From positions 1 through 64,000 of the forward strand of contig NZ_BBOX01000122.1 of the NCBI RefSeq assembly GCF_001553455.1: a DNA stretch of 64,000 nucleotides. Reading direction: 5' to 3'. The notes beneath the pieces were generated by a model. It saw nothing but the letters and a program-made list of their open reading frames with translations, was not told the DNA's origin and ran no database searches. Source of the stretch: Streptomyces hygroscopicus subsp. hygroscopicus (GTDB taxonomy: Bacteria > Actinomycetota > Actinomycetes > Streptomycetales > Streptomycetaceae). Both the position numbers and the translations under genes were made by a program. This document shows, one piece after another, positions 39,946 through 49,164 of this stretch; within the stretch, counting starts at the first letter, position 1, and every line of letters begins with the position of its first letter.

Positions 39946-42861
39946 TCACCGCAGGTCGAACTGGTCCCGCAACAGACCCGTGTGCAGCCGCACCGTCCTG
40001 CCGTCCGGCAGGGTCTCGAGGACCTGCACACCGTCGTGGTTCAGCAGCTGCCGCAGTACGGCGGCGAAGCCATCGGCCGCCCTGGAGGCGGGCAGGCCGA
40101 TGCGCTGGGCCAGGGCGGTCACCGGGAGCGTGCCCCCCGCCTCCAGCAGGGCCCGTACGGCCTTCTCCACCCGGGGCAGGTCCGGCTTGCGGGCGAGCAG
40201 CTGTACCTGGGCGCTGAAGACCTCGGACGCCAGCAGGCCATTGACCAGCTCGTCGTCCGGTGAGACCGGCTTCGCGGAGAACAGGCTGTCCTCTCCCTCC
40301 GACGGGACCAGTGCCACGTCGAAGAGCGAGTCGTGGCTGCTGGCCAGCTCGGCGTCCGCCTTCGCCCGCTTGGACGGCTTCTTCACCGGGGCGGGTGCCA
40401 CGGTGGGCCGTACCGGTGCCGGCTCGCCGTCAGCGGTGTCGAGCGACCACCACGGCGGCTGCTGGCTGCCCAGCTCACGCCAGCCGCTCGGCGGCTCCGC
40501 CCCGAAGGGAAGGAAGGCCAGGACGGGGATGGCGACCTCGGCCAGGGAGACACCGCCGTGGTAGCCGGCCTTTTGCGAGGTGTAGCGGGAGTCGGAATCC
40601 CACAGCGCGACGATCTCCCCGCCGGGCTCCGGAGCGACTACGCGCGGCCCCGAGAGAGCGATCTCCGTGTCGCCGAGCGGGCCCGCTCCGGACCGGTGCC
40701 GGGCGGATTCCACACGGTCGGGGTCGGCCTCGACCCGCACCCCGTGCCGGTCGATCACATGGCCGTGGTCGCTGGTGAGGATCACCGCCCGGCCCTGGGT
40801 GGCGGCGAAGCGCAGCAAGTCCCGCAGCCGCCCTATGTCCCCGAGCCGCCAGGCGCCGTCTCCGAGCTTCTGCTCGGTGGCGAGCCGGTCGTCGATGGTG
40901 TTGAGCACTACGGCGACACACGCACGGTCGCTGACGAGGGCCTCGTGCAGCTCGGGCCCGAGCGGGGCACCGCTGGTGTCGCCGCGCAGATCGTCCTTGT
41001 GGAAGACGGCGGCCTCCTCCTCACCCCAGAAGCGGTGCTGCGGGAAGAGCCTCTTCTCGTCCGCCTGGGTGCCCCTGGTGAGGCGGGCGGCGAAGAGGGA
41101 GGTGCGGGACACGGCCGTCACGGTGGGCAGCGCGGCGGCCATCGCCCGGCGCACCGGGGTGCCCTTCGCCTTGGGCAGTGGGTCGTACTCCACCCAGTGG
41201 TCGCGCAGTTCCTCACCGAGCTGGGCGGCGATCGCCGCGCTCATCCCGTCGAGGACCAGCAGCAGTACCTTCCGCTTCCCCGCCTTCACCACGGGGGCGA
41301 CGACCTTGGGCAGGAAGGTCTCCACTGTCAGCGTGTCCTCCGGGGGCCTGCCGCCTGCCGTCCAGGCCGCCAGCGACCGGGCGAAGTGCCGGTCGATGTC
41401 CCGGCGGCGAGCGCGTACGGAGCTGCCCAGGGCGTCGTAGGCGGACTTCAGCGTGGCATCGGGGTCCCCGCCGGACTCGATGTGGTCGAGCGCGAGGTCC
41501 ACCCAGCCGGTGTCGGAGACATGCCGGCCGATGCTGTCCCGCACGCTCTCCCGCTCCGCCTCGCTCTCCCCTGCCGGCCGGGCCGCGAGCCACTGGGCGA
41601 GCCGCTGCGCCATCCGTGCCCGTTCGATACGGGGCCGGGCATCGGGTTCGGGCGCGAGCCGGTGGTCGTCGAGGGCCGCCACCGCCTGTTCGATCCGCGC
41701 CCGTTCTCCGGCCAGGAGGGCTTCGCCGACGGCGGTGAACCGGGCTTCGAGTCCCGCGGCCAGCAGGGGGCTCGTACGGGTCGCCTGTTCGGCGCCGAAC
41801 TGCCGGGCCAGGGAGGCCGCGCGGTCGCGTACGGCACCGGAGAGACGTCGTGCGATCGCCGCCGACTCCTCGTGGGCCGACCGTCCCGTCAGCAGCAGCC
41901 CCGAGACGAACTCCTCACAGGACCGTCCGAAGGCCGCCACCAGCGCGTCCAGGGCCTCGCCCTGGGCGGGTGGCTCTTCGCCGAACCAGCGCTCGGCCCG
42001 CCCCCGGGCCCGGTAGTTCTCCGCGTCCGCGGCCGCGTCGGCATGCACCCACAGCGCGGCGCATACCAGACCGAAGGCGACGGCATCCGCACCGTGCTCG
42101 GCCTCGGCCAGGGCGAGCAGCACCCGCCCGGCCTGTCCCGCCTGATCCGACGAGCCGAGGAACTCACGGATACCGGCGCGCTCGGGCGCGCGCAGCGCCA
42201 GGTAGCGGTCCGGGCCGCCGGACGCCAGCGACCACTGCAGCAGCGTGTGGATGTCGAGTTCGTCGCCGCTCGCGGACAAGGTGTGCCGCTGGTCGCGGTC
42301 CGGGTCGTACCGGCCGATGCCGAGCCTGCGGAGGGTGAGTTCGCTGAGCGCCTTGTCCCGGGACAGCACCCCGCCCGGAAGCCGTGGCCAACCGCCCGGC
42401 GGGGTGGCGTCCAGCAGCGCCTCGGCGGCCCAGGTCTCGTCGACCAGCCAGCGGTCGGCGCTGACCGCGCCGAAGGACTCCCGGACGACGTCCCAGGTGT
42501 CCACCGCGTTGACGCGGTGCCGGTGCACCTTGGCCAGCAGGTCGGGGCCGAGTTCGGCCTCCTCCCGGTCGGTGAGCACCACCAGCACGTCGGGGCCGGG
42601 CGCCGCGGGCGCCCGGTGCGCCAGTACCAGCTCGTGCGCGGCGAGCGGCGAGGGCGCGGTGGCCACCGACGCGTGCCGGTGCTCGCCCCACGCCAGCTCG
42701 GCCGGGCCGTCCCAGCGCGGCGCGGCGCGCAGGAGTACGGTCCGGCGCTTGCCCGGGTTCAGGCCGGGCTGGGACGCCAGGTACTGGGCGATGGTGGCGG
42801 AGTTGAGCCGTACCGCACTGGTGGTGGCCTCCGTGCTCGTGCTCGTCGTCGTGGTCGTCAC
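39946..42861 (-). CDS. pglZ: BREX-2 phosphatase-domain protein PglZ
   Basis: 971-residue BREX signature protein with an alkaline-phosphatase-superfamily PglZ domain. Metal-site motifs are visible: [11 protein letters not shown] near residue 533, [24 protein letters not shown] near 700, and [18 protein letters not shown] near 765. The N-terminal half is Ala/Arg-rich and helical. In S. coelicolor PglZ is required for Pgl phage resistance and can be toxic when unbalanced. The GTG start lies about 20 bases after the pglY stop, so the two are cotranscribed. Confidence 0.93.
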   Translation of the reverse strand: MTTTTTSTSTEATTSAVRLNSATIAQYLASQPGLNPGKRRTVLLRAAPRWDGPAELAWGEHRHASVATAPSPLAAHELVLAHRAPAAPGPDVLVVLTDREEAELGPDLLAKVHRHRVNAVDTWDVVRESFGAVSADRWLVDETWAAEALLDATPPGGWPRLPGGVLSRDKALSELTLRRLGIGRYDPDRDQRHTLSASGDELDIHTLLQWSLASGGPDRYLALRAPERAGIREFLGSSDQAGQAGRVLLALAEAEHGADAVAFGLVCAALWVHADAAADAENYRARGRAERWFGEEPPAQGEALDALVAAFGRSCEEFVSGLLLTGRSAHEESAAIARRLSGAVRDRAASLARQFGAEQATRTSPLLAAGLEARFTAVGEALLAGERARIEQAVAALDDHRLAPEPDARPRIERARMAQRLAQWLAARPAGESEAERESVRDSIGRHVSDTGWVDLALDHIESGGDPDATLKSAYDALGSSVRARRRDIDRHFARSLAAWTAGGRPPEDTLTVETFLPKVVAPVVKAGKRKVLLLVLDGMSAAIAAQLGEELRDHWVEYDPLPKAKGTPVRRAMAAALPTVTAVSRTSLFAARLTRGTQADEKRLFPQHRFWGEEEAAVFHKDDLRGDTSGAPLGPELHEALVSDRACVAVVLNTIDDRLATEQKLGDGAWRLGDIGRLRDLLRFAATQGRAVILTSDHGHVIDRHGVRVEADPDRVESARHRSGAGPLGDTEIALSGPRVVAPEPGGEIVALWDSDSRYTSQKAGYHGGVSLAEVAIPVLAFLPFGAEPPSGWRELGSQQPPWWSLDTADGEPAPVRPTVAPAPVKKPSKRAKADAELASSHDSLFDVALVPSEGEDSLFSAKPVSPDDELVNGLLASEVFSAQVQLLARKPDLPRVEKAVRALLEAGGTLPVTALAQRIGLPASRAADGFAAVLRQLLNHDGVQVLETLPDGRTVRLHTGLLRDQFDLR

Positions 42862-42880
42862 CGCTCACGCCTCGTTCCGC

Positions 42881-45800
42881 TCATTCCACGACCCGCCAGC
42901 TGATCTCGATCGTCGCATCGGGTTCGGTGGCCGCCAGTTCGTCCAGTTCGGCCCGGAGCTGGGCGATCGCCTGGGATGCCTTGGCCCGTCCGCCGCCCGA
43001 CCGGCGCGCGGCACGAGGACCGGGCAGCGGGTGGCTGGTGGACACCGGCGGCTGCGCGGTGTCGTCGTTCAGGCTCACCGCGTTGGGTGTGGTGAGCGGG
43101 GCGGCCGGGGACATGGGCGCCGGTGGGGCCGTGGGGGTGGCCGTGGGCGGCTGTGGCCGGGCTGCCGCCTGGCTGCGCTCGATGACGGAGACGATGGACT
43201 TCCGCGCGTCCCGCAGGGCTTCCTCGAGCCGCATCGTGCGCTGATCCGCGCGTGCCGCGCCGCGCAGCGCCTCCAGTACCGCCTCGCCCTGCGGCCCGTA
43301 GTTGGGCGCGAGCTTCAGCATGTCCCAGGCCGCGACGACCAGCGCGTCGGCGACGGTCTTGGCCTGCTTGATGGTGGCTCCGTAACGGCCGGCGGACGCC
43401 TCGCCCAGATCGAAGGTGGCGAACGTGGTGATGACCTGCTTGGCCGCCGCCGACCCCCCCGCCGTGCTCTCGGAGAGGTCACGCAGCTCCTTGAGCAGGC
43501 CACGGGAGCGGCGGGCGAGGGTCAGCCTGCCCGTCGCGGACTCGTCGGCCCCGTCCAGGCCGAGCAGCTTCGCGTGCTTCTCCAGCTCCTCGACCAGCGT
43601 GTCCACATGCGGCTTGTAGTCGCGGGCCTTGGCCGTGATCTGTCGGGCGAAATGGCTGACCAGCCGGCCCCGCCGCAGCTTCGGGGGCTGTTCGCCGAAG
43701 ATGTCCCAGAACCGGCGCCCCGCCTCCTCCCAGACGGATTCATCCGGCAGCGGCTGGGAGCGCAGGCCGTCCTGGGGCTTGATGGCCGCCAGTTCGGGCG
43801 CGGGGTCGAGCAGCGAGCCGGCGCGGACCCACACCCGGTCGTCCATCTCTGCGTACGAGGCGATGACCAGGTTGGTGAGGAAGACGTCCAGTCCCATCGG
43901 CTCGGGCCGGTCGATCCACTCGGTCAGCTTGACCACGCTCAGGTCGCCTGGGCCGCCGTCGGTGCGGGCCTGCAGGTTGAAGTGGTCCACCCAGCGGTTG
44001 GACAGCCGGAAGTAGACCTCCTTCTGCTGGCCGAGCCCGAGGGGCGCGGCGATCCGCCGCATCCACACCCGGTCCTTCGAGGGCACCTCGACCTGCCGCT
44101 CGGCGGATTCCGCCGCCGCCCGGATATGGGCGAAGACCGTACGGGCGTTCCCGGGCGTGACCGCCGTGTTGCTGCCCTCGGGGTCGAGGTCGGGGTGCGC
44201 GGGGAACTGGTGCGCCAGCAGCTTCTTCACGATGTGCCGGGCTGCGTCGGACAGCGTCTGGCCGATGGAGACCTTCAGGTCGGGCACGTCACGCAGCGAT
44301 TCGAAGTGGTCCTCGAAGGACACGTCGACGTCGGACGCCTTCTTGTCCGCGCAGCCGTACGCCTGCCTGAAGGCCGCCGTCACGGTCTTGATCAGGGACT
44401 CCCGCTGCTCTTCGAGGAGCACCCTGGCCCGCGCCCGGTTGTCGGCGTTGAGGTGCTGGGCGTAGTGGGTGTCGAAGCGCCGCTGATCGGCCAGCGCGTA
44501 GTCGATCACCACCAGCTTCTGGAAGTCCTTGTAGCGGGGGGCCGAGAGATAGGCGGGGATCCAGCCGACGGTGCGGGGCCCGGTACCGGACTGCTCGCGC
44601 AGCGTGCGCAGCCGGTTGACCGCCTCGACGGAACCGTGTTCGCTCTCCTGGTACGGCAGGTCGATGACCAGCCGCCACAGCCCGTCCTGGCTCGGGGAGA
44701 ACTCGTGGTCGGGCATGTTCTCCTGATCGTTGACGTCGCCGATGACCACCTCCGCCGTGCGGTTCGAGCCGCGCCAGACGAGGGTGAGATCGTCCGCGCT
44801 GCCCAGCCGCTCGTGCACCTCCAGGCCCAGCTCCTTGGCCAGCAGCCGCCTGGCCAGGGCCCGGCGGTTGGAGCGGTTGTTGTTCACGTTGGCGTTGGCG
44901 ATGACGGAGTCGACGTCCACCCCGGCCAGTTCGAGCCGTACGCCCGGGTTGAGCTTGGTGCCGGTCGCCTTGATCTCTACAAAGTGGGTGGCCCACTCGT
45001 CGACCTTCGCCTTGATCATCCCGACCTCCGCCCCGGGGATGGGGGAGAGGACCGAGCCGTGGTTGAGCGCGCCGAGCCGCCGGATGGTGAGGTCGCGCAG
45101 GGCGGGCACACCGGGGGCGAGGGCGGACAGCAGCAGCGTGCACATCAGCCGGTTGTCGCCGACGAAGCCCCGGCAGCGTCCGAGGAGCTGCTGGTCGGTG
45201 ATGGTCTCGCGGCGGTGCCGGTAGCGCTCGACGTCCTCCTCGGTGATCTCGTACGTCGCGAGGAGGTGCGGCCGCAGCTTGGTCCGGTACAGCTTGTCCG
45301 CGACCTTGAACTCCACCTTCAGGCTGTCCACGAACGGCTTGTCGCCGCCGTCGGCGATGACGGGGTAGAGGTCGCCGAGGGGGATCAGGTTCTCCAGCGT
45401 CGCGTCGTCCCGGTGGTCGGCGAGCAGCTGGCCCATGAGCTTCAGGCCCGTGCGGGAGCGCTGCAGGGCGGAGGAGATGTGGACGAGCGTGTCCATGAAG
45501 GCGGGGGAGAAGGGGTACGTCAGCCGGAACGACTCCTCGTCGGCCCCCGTCGTGGTCTCGTCCGAGCCGAGCAGCACGTCCCAGATCTGCGGCCCCACCC
45601 GCTTGATCTTGGCGAAGGCGGCGTCCAGCTTGGCGGCGGCCTCCGCGTCCTTGGGCTTGAGGAGACGCGCGTGGGCGATCTGGGGGAGGTTCCGGTCCTC
45701 CAGCGTGATCTTGTCGAAGCGGCCGGAGGCCAGGTTCAGGCTGTCCTGGATCGCGGTCTCGGCCGCGCCGGAGGTCTCCTCGCCGACGAGTTCGCGCAGG

Positions 45801-46843
45801 TCGCGCTGGCGGGCGATGAACGAGACGATCGGGATGGCGCGACGTGAGTCGGCGCCTTCCACGAAGTTGGTGATCTTGTCGGTCTCGCGGGAGACGAACT
45901 TCTGGTCGTGGATGCGGTTGGCGAGCCACAGGATCAGCTCGTCCAGGAACAGGATCAGCCCGTCGTAGCCAAGGGACTTCGCGTGCTCGGCGATGACGGC
46001 GAGGCCGGCGTCGAGGGAGATGAACCCGTGCTCGTCCTCGGCCGCGTGCCGGGCGAACCCAGGGAACCAGGTCACGCTCGCGTCGTGGACGAGCTTCGCG
46101 CGGAGTTCGGCCGGGGTGCTGGGGTTGACCAGGTTCAGGTTCACCTCGCCGCCGTCCAGCTCCTCGGCGGCCAGCGCGGTGTCGAGCAGTTCCGGCGTCC
46201 AGGTGAACGGATCGCCCCACTCGTCGTCGTCCTCGTCGTCGGCGGTGGCCCCGGGGACGGGAGCGTCGGCGAGCCCGGCGATGAAGGCTTCGTCGCCCAC
46301 GCGGTGGCGGTGCGAGCGGATGTCCTCGAAGAGCGAGTCGGTCCGGTACACCTGCGGGGTCGGGGCGTCCTTGTGCTGGGGCAGGGACTTGACGTGGCTG
46401 ACGTATCCGCCGAGGACCCGCTGCTCCAGGGACTTCGCGCCGAGCATGTGGTACGGGACGAGCAGGAACCGCTTGCCGTCGGTGCCCAGCCACTCGTGCT
46501 TGGACAGCACCGGGTCGAAGTCCCCGCGGCTGCGGACGGCCGGGTCGCCCCGCAGGAGGGCGTGCAGGACCGCCATGAAGTGGGACTTACCGGAACCGAA
46601 CGAGCCGTGGAGGTAGGCGGCCTTCGAGGTGTGCCCGTCGAGGGCTGCCTTGATCAGGCTGAGGGCCTCGTCGAAGTTCTCCAGGAGGCGCTCGGTGACG
46701 ACGTAGTCGCGGAGGGCGCGGGCTGCTCCTTCTTCGGTGACGGCCTCGGCGAGCTTCAGCACGAAGTCGGAGGTGGAGATCGACGTCTTGATGTCGATGA
46801 CGTCGCGGAGCAGTGGGGCCGTGCCGGTGGCGTTCGAGGCCAT
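42881..46843 (-). CDS. pglY: BREX-2 ATPase PglY (BrxC-like)
   Basis: 1320-residue P-loop ATPase, the BrxC counterpart in BREX type 2. Walker A is LHGSFGSGKSHFMAVLHALLRG near residue 80 and Walker B is GLILFLDELILWLANR near 300. Long helical regions follow, with a Pro/Thr-rich C-terminal segment before the last ~55 residues. PglY is essential for the Pgl phenotype. It starts at ATG 46843; an AGGAG lies somewhat far upstream. It forms a unit with pglZ and is separated from pglX by a regulatory cassette. Confidence 0.93.
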   Translation of the reverse strand: MASNATGTAPLLRDVIDIKTSISTSDFVLKLAEAVTEEGAARALRDYVVTERLLENFDEALSLIKAALDGHTSKAAYLHGSFGSGKSHFMAVLHALLRGDPAVRSRGDFDPVLSKHEWLGTDGKRFLLVPYHMLGAKSLEQRVLGGYVSHVKSLPQHKDAPTPQVYRTDSLFEDIRSHRHRVGDEAFIAGLADAPVPGATADDEDDDEWGDPFTWTPELLDTALAAEELDGGEVNLNLVNPSTPAELRAKLVHDASVTWFPGFARHAAEDEHGFISLDAGLAVIAEHAKSLGYDGLILFLDELILWLANRIHDQKFVSRETDKITNFVEGADSRRAIPIVSFIARQRDLRELVGEETSGAAETAIQDSLNLASGRFDKITLEDRNLPQIAHARLLKPKDAEAAAKLDAAFAKIKRVGPQIWDVLLGSDETTTGADEESFRLTYPFSPAFMDTLVHISSALQRSRTGLKLMGQLLADHRDDATLENLIPLGDLYPVIADGGDKPFVDSLKVEFKVADKLYRTKLRPHLLATYEITEEDVERYRHRRETITDQQLLGRCRGFVGDNRLMCTLLLSALAPGVPALRDLTIRRLGALNHGSVLSPIPGAEVGMIKAKVDEWATHFVEIKATGTKLNPGVRLELAGVDVDSVIANANVNNNRSNRRALARRLLAKELGLEVHERLGSADDLTLVWRGSNRTAEVVIGDVNDQENMPDHEFSPSQDGLWRLVIDLPYQESEHGSVEAVNRLRTLREQSGTGPRTVGWIPAYLSAPRYKDFQKLVVIDYALADQRRFDTHYAQHLNADNRARARVLLEEQRESLIKTVTAAFRQAYGCADKKASDVDVSFEDHFESLRDVPDLKVSIGQTLSDAARHIVKKLLAHQFPAHPDLDPEGSNTAVTPGNARTVFAHIRAAAESAERQVEVPSKDRVWMRRIAAPLGLGQQKEVYFRLSNRWVDHFNLQARTDGGPGDLSVVKLTEWIDRPEPMGLDVFLTNLVIASYAEMDDRVWVRAGSLLDPAPELAAIKPQDGLRSQPLPDESVWEEAGRRFWDIFGEQPPKLRRGRLVSHFARQITAKARDYKPHVDTLVEELEKHAKLLGLDGADESATGRLTLARRSRGLLKELRDLSESTAGGSAAAKQVITTFATFDLGEASAGRYGATIKQAKTVADALVVAAWDMLKLAPNYGPQGEAVLEALRGAARADQRTMRLEEALRDARKSIVSVIERSQAAARPQPPTATPTAPPAPMSPAAPLTTPNAVSLNDDTAQPPVSTSHPLPGPRAARRSGGGRAKASQAIAQLRAELDELAATEPDATIEISWRVVE

Positions 46844-47104
46844 CTGTGTCTCGCTTCTCCTGGTTCCTGCGTCCCTGGGTGCGCGTGAGCGCGTGGGCCT
46901 GGACAGCAGGGTCTCCCCCCTGGCCCGGGGCGGCGACGGTTACGGATGGTCTCCGTGCGGCCCCGGTGCGTCGTCGTCAGCCGTCGTGAATCGGTCGTGC
47001 GACGGCTGTGGCCCGTCCCCGATCGTAACGGTTTGCGTAGAGGGGGGAACCGGTGTGCGGGACGGGCTGGGGGTGGGGGGAGTGACCGGCGGGGGAGAGT
47101 GCGA

Positions 47105-47329
47105 CTAGAGGTTGTCGAAGTCTCCGGCGGCCATCCCGGCCTTGAACGCCGTCCACTCGCCGGAGGTGAAGCAGAGATGGGGGCCCGAGGGGTTCTTCGA
47201 GTCACGGACGGCTACCCCGCCGTTGGGGAGGGCTGCCAGCTCGAAACACTGGCCATTGTTGGCAGTGAAGCTGCTCTTCTGCCAGGAGAGCGTGGCAGGG
47301 TCGATCGAGTAGAGGTCTATCTTCTCCAT
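47105..47329 (-). CDS. DUF397 protein
   Basis: 74-residue DUF397 protein (WQKSSFTANNGQCFELAALPNGGVAVRDSKNPSGPHLCFTSGEWTAFKAGM). In streptomycetes such proteins are paired with an XRE/DUF5753 regulator, and some act like antitoxins or co-regulators. It starts three bases after the stop of the XRE gene. The 261 bases between it and pglY (46844-47104) hold no visible promoter or terminator. Confidence 0.95.
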   Translation of the reverse strand: MEKIDLYSIDPATLSWQKSSFTANNGQCFELAALPNGGVAVRDSKNPSGPHLCFTSGEWTAFKAGMAAGDFDNL

Positions 47330-47332
47330 CAG

Positions 47333-48208
47333 TCAGTTGTCCCTGTTCCTCGTGTGAGCGATGACGTCACGGCTCGCCTCCGGAGAGAGGGCCGCATCGG
47401 CAAGGCTGCGGAAGAGTCGATGTAGGCGGCGCAGATCTCGTGGGTCGTCCATAGTCAAGCTACCAGCGACGGACTCACCGAAGGCCACGTCGGGAATGTC
47501 CTCGTCCGAGAACTGCAGAATCATGAACGCCGAGATCTGAGCGGCTTGTTCACCCTTCTCGTAAGGGACGATGCGGAGATCAACGCTCGGGTGCGTCGAG
47601 ATCTCCAACAGGTGCTCCAGCTGCTCCCGATGTGTGCGCTCGCCTCCTACCTGGAAGTCGAGTGCGGCCTGCGCGATCACGTAGTGGCACTCAAGCGGGG
47701 ACTCGGTTTCGTGCAGGCAGTTCCGCTGCCGCAGACTGCGCACCTCGACAAGCGCCTCGATTTGGTCTGGCCCCAGCGAGGCAAAGCCCACGCCAGTAAC
47801 GGCCTGCGCGTATGCCTCGGTCTGCAACAGTCCCGGCACGATGCCGACTTGGTACTCGTGGACGGTGGAGGCTGCTGCTTCGAACCCGAGGAAGCGTTCG
47901 TACTGAGCACTGATGACCTCGCTGTACCGAGCCCACCATGGCTGCTGTCGTTCCCGGGCGGCAGCGTGCAACTCGGCGAGTTCGTCGCGCTGGTCCCGGG
48001 GCACCTCGTAGAGATCCATGAGCTGAGCGAAGTGCTCCTGGGAGCACACGCGCTTCCCGTTCTCGATGCGGCTGATCAAAGAGACGTCGCAGCCGAGTGC
48101 GGCTGCGACCTCTGCGATCGTGTAGCGCTTGGTCTCGCGGCGTAGGCGGCGTAAGGCTCTGCCGAACGTTACGCGAGACATCAGCAGCGTGCTGTTGCCG
48201 TTACTCAT
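47333..48208 (-). CDS. XRE-family regulator with DUF5753 domain (WhiJ-like)
   Basis: 291-residue DNA-binding protein. The helix-turn-helix is residues ~12-70 (FGRALRRLRRETKRYTIAEVAAALGCDVSLISRIENGKRVCSQEHFAQL), and the C-terminal part is the DUF5753 domain (EAAASTVHEYQVGIVPGLLQTEAYAQAV through VRSLRQRNCL). This is the WhiJ-type partner of DUF397 proteins. The ATG has AGGAG five bases upstream. Together with the DUF397 and ATP-binding genes it forms a standard regulatory cassette inserted within the BREX genes. Confidence 0.95.
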   Translation of the reverse strand: MSNGNSTLLMSRVTFGRALRRLRRETKRYTIAEVAAALGCDVSLISRIENGKRVCSQEHFAQLMDLYEVPRDQRDELAELHAAARERQQPWWARYSEVISAQYERFLGFEAAASTVHEYQVGIVPGLLQTEAYAQAVTGVGFASLGPDQIEALVEVRSLRQRNCLHETESPLECHYVIAQAALDFQVGGERTHREQLEHLLEISTHPSVDLRIVPYEKGEQAAQISAFMILQFSDEDIPDVAFGESVAGSLTMDDPRDLRRLHRLFRSLADAALSPEASRDVIAHTRNRDN

Positions 48209-48304
48209 TGCTGCTCCTCATGTTGGGGGACCGGCCTAAAAGTTGCCCTGCAACCGGACATGTGCGGTCTAAAAGGCGTCGAAAGCGAACGACACCTATC
48301 GTCG

Positions 48305-48316
48305 TGTCAATTGACA
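48305..48316. promoter_or_regulatory. Palindrome with back-to-back TTGACA boxes
   Basis: TGTCAATTGACA is a perfect 12-base palindrome that offers a TTGACA hexamer on each strand between the divergent XRE and ATP-binding genes. It may hold both -35 boxes or be the operator of the XRE protein. No clear -10 was found. Confidence 0.4.
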
Positions 48317-48506
48317 TGTCCGATGACTTGACGATGCCAAGGCGCGGGGTGCAGCTTAGCTCCTGTGACGCAATGCGCTCAACTGAATGCTGAGTGTGTT
48401 CGAAGTCCCTGCGTGCGTAGAGAGACGTATGGGACGGCTGACGACCGAGCAAGCTCCCACCCTTCATGCGGGGTTCGGACTGCTCGCTGGACCGGTGGGA
48501 GCTGTC

Positions 48507-49160
48507 ATGGGTGAAGTTCGCGAAGTGAAATTCCGGCTGTCTCGTCGGCGGAGCAGTGTTCCGAGGGCGCGTGCGTTAGCGCATTCCGTGCTCGGCGACT
48601 GGGGCATCGGGCAAGCGGCGCACACGGCGGAGCTGGTCCTCTCAGAGCTGGTGACCAACGCGATGCGCGTGCGTGCGCCGCGTGACCGGCTGGTCGGAGT
48701 GCGGATCGCATGGCTGCCGGAAGACAGCCTCCTGCGCCTGGAAGTCAGCGACGCAGGCGAAGGAAAGCCCGAGGTACGGGCGCCCGGGGAGGACGAGACG
48801 GGCGGGCGAGGGCTGCTGCTCGTGGAGGCGCTGGCTGATCGTTGGGGTTTCGAGCAACGGGCGTGCGGGATCGGAAAAACGGTCTGGGCGGAGCTGCGGG
48901 CCCCCGACCTCGGTACGGGCCGCGACGGGACCGAGATCGCTGCGGTAACGGTCCGTGAGGGTCAGTGCGTACGGGTGTGGGGCGCTTGGCGAACGGTCCG
49001 AAGCGTAGGTACTGAGCGTTCTGCGTCGGGCGGCAGTTGCACTGTCGTGCTTGAGCTGGACGACGGTTTCGAACTGCGGGTCGCCTCCGCCGCGCCGTTG
49101 ACTGTACGAGAGCCGGGTGAGCCCTCCCCGGACAACGACGGGGAGGGCGCATCGGGATAG
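48507..49160 (+). CDS. ATP-binding (anti-sigma-like HATPase) protein
   Basis: 217-residue single-domain GHKL ATPase of the RsbW/SpoIIAB-like type. It has VLSELVTNAMRV as the N box, LRLEVSDAGEGKP as the G1 box and ETGGRGLLLVEALADRWGF as G2. Proteins of this kind accompany XRE/DUF397 genes in streptomycetes. ATG 48507 has GGGAG six bases upstream and begins at the domain, so I prefer it to the upstream starts at 48387 and 48429. Its stop is only four bases from the convergent pglX stop, with no terminator between them. Confidence 0.88.
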   Translation: MGEVREVKFRLSRRRSSVPRARALAHSVLGDWGIGQAAHTAELVLSELVTNAMRVRAPRDRLVGVRIAWLPEDSLLRLEVSDAGEGKPEVRAPGEDETGGRGLLLVEALADRWGFEQRACGIGKTVWAELRAPDLGTGRDGTEIAAVTVREGQCVRVWGAWRTVRSVGTERSASGGSCTVVLELDDGFELRVASAAPLTVREPGEPSPDNDGEGASG

Positions 49161-49164
49161 CTGC

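Noticed and set aside
42245..45847. 1200-codon open frame antisense to pglY and pglZ
   Set aside because: It is the mirror of a real coding region. Composition is Arg/Gly/Val-rich without recognisable domains.
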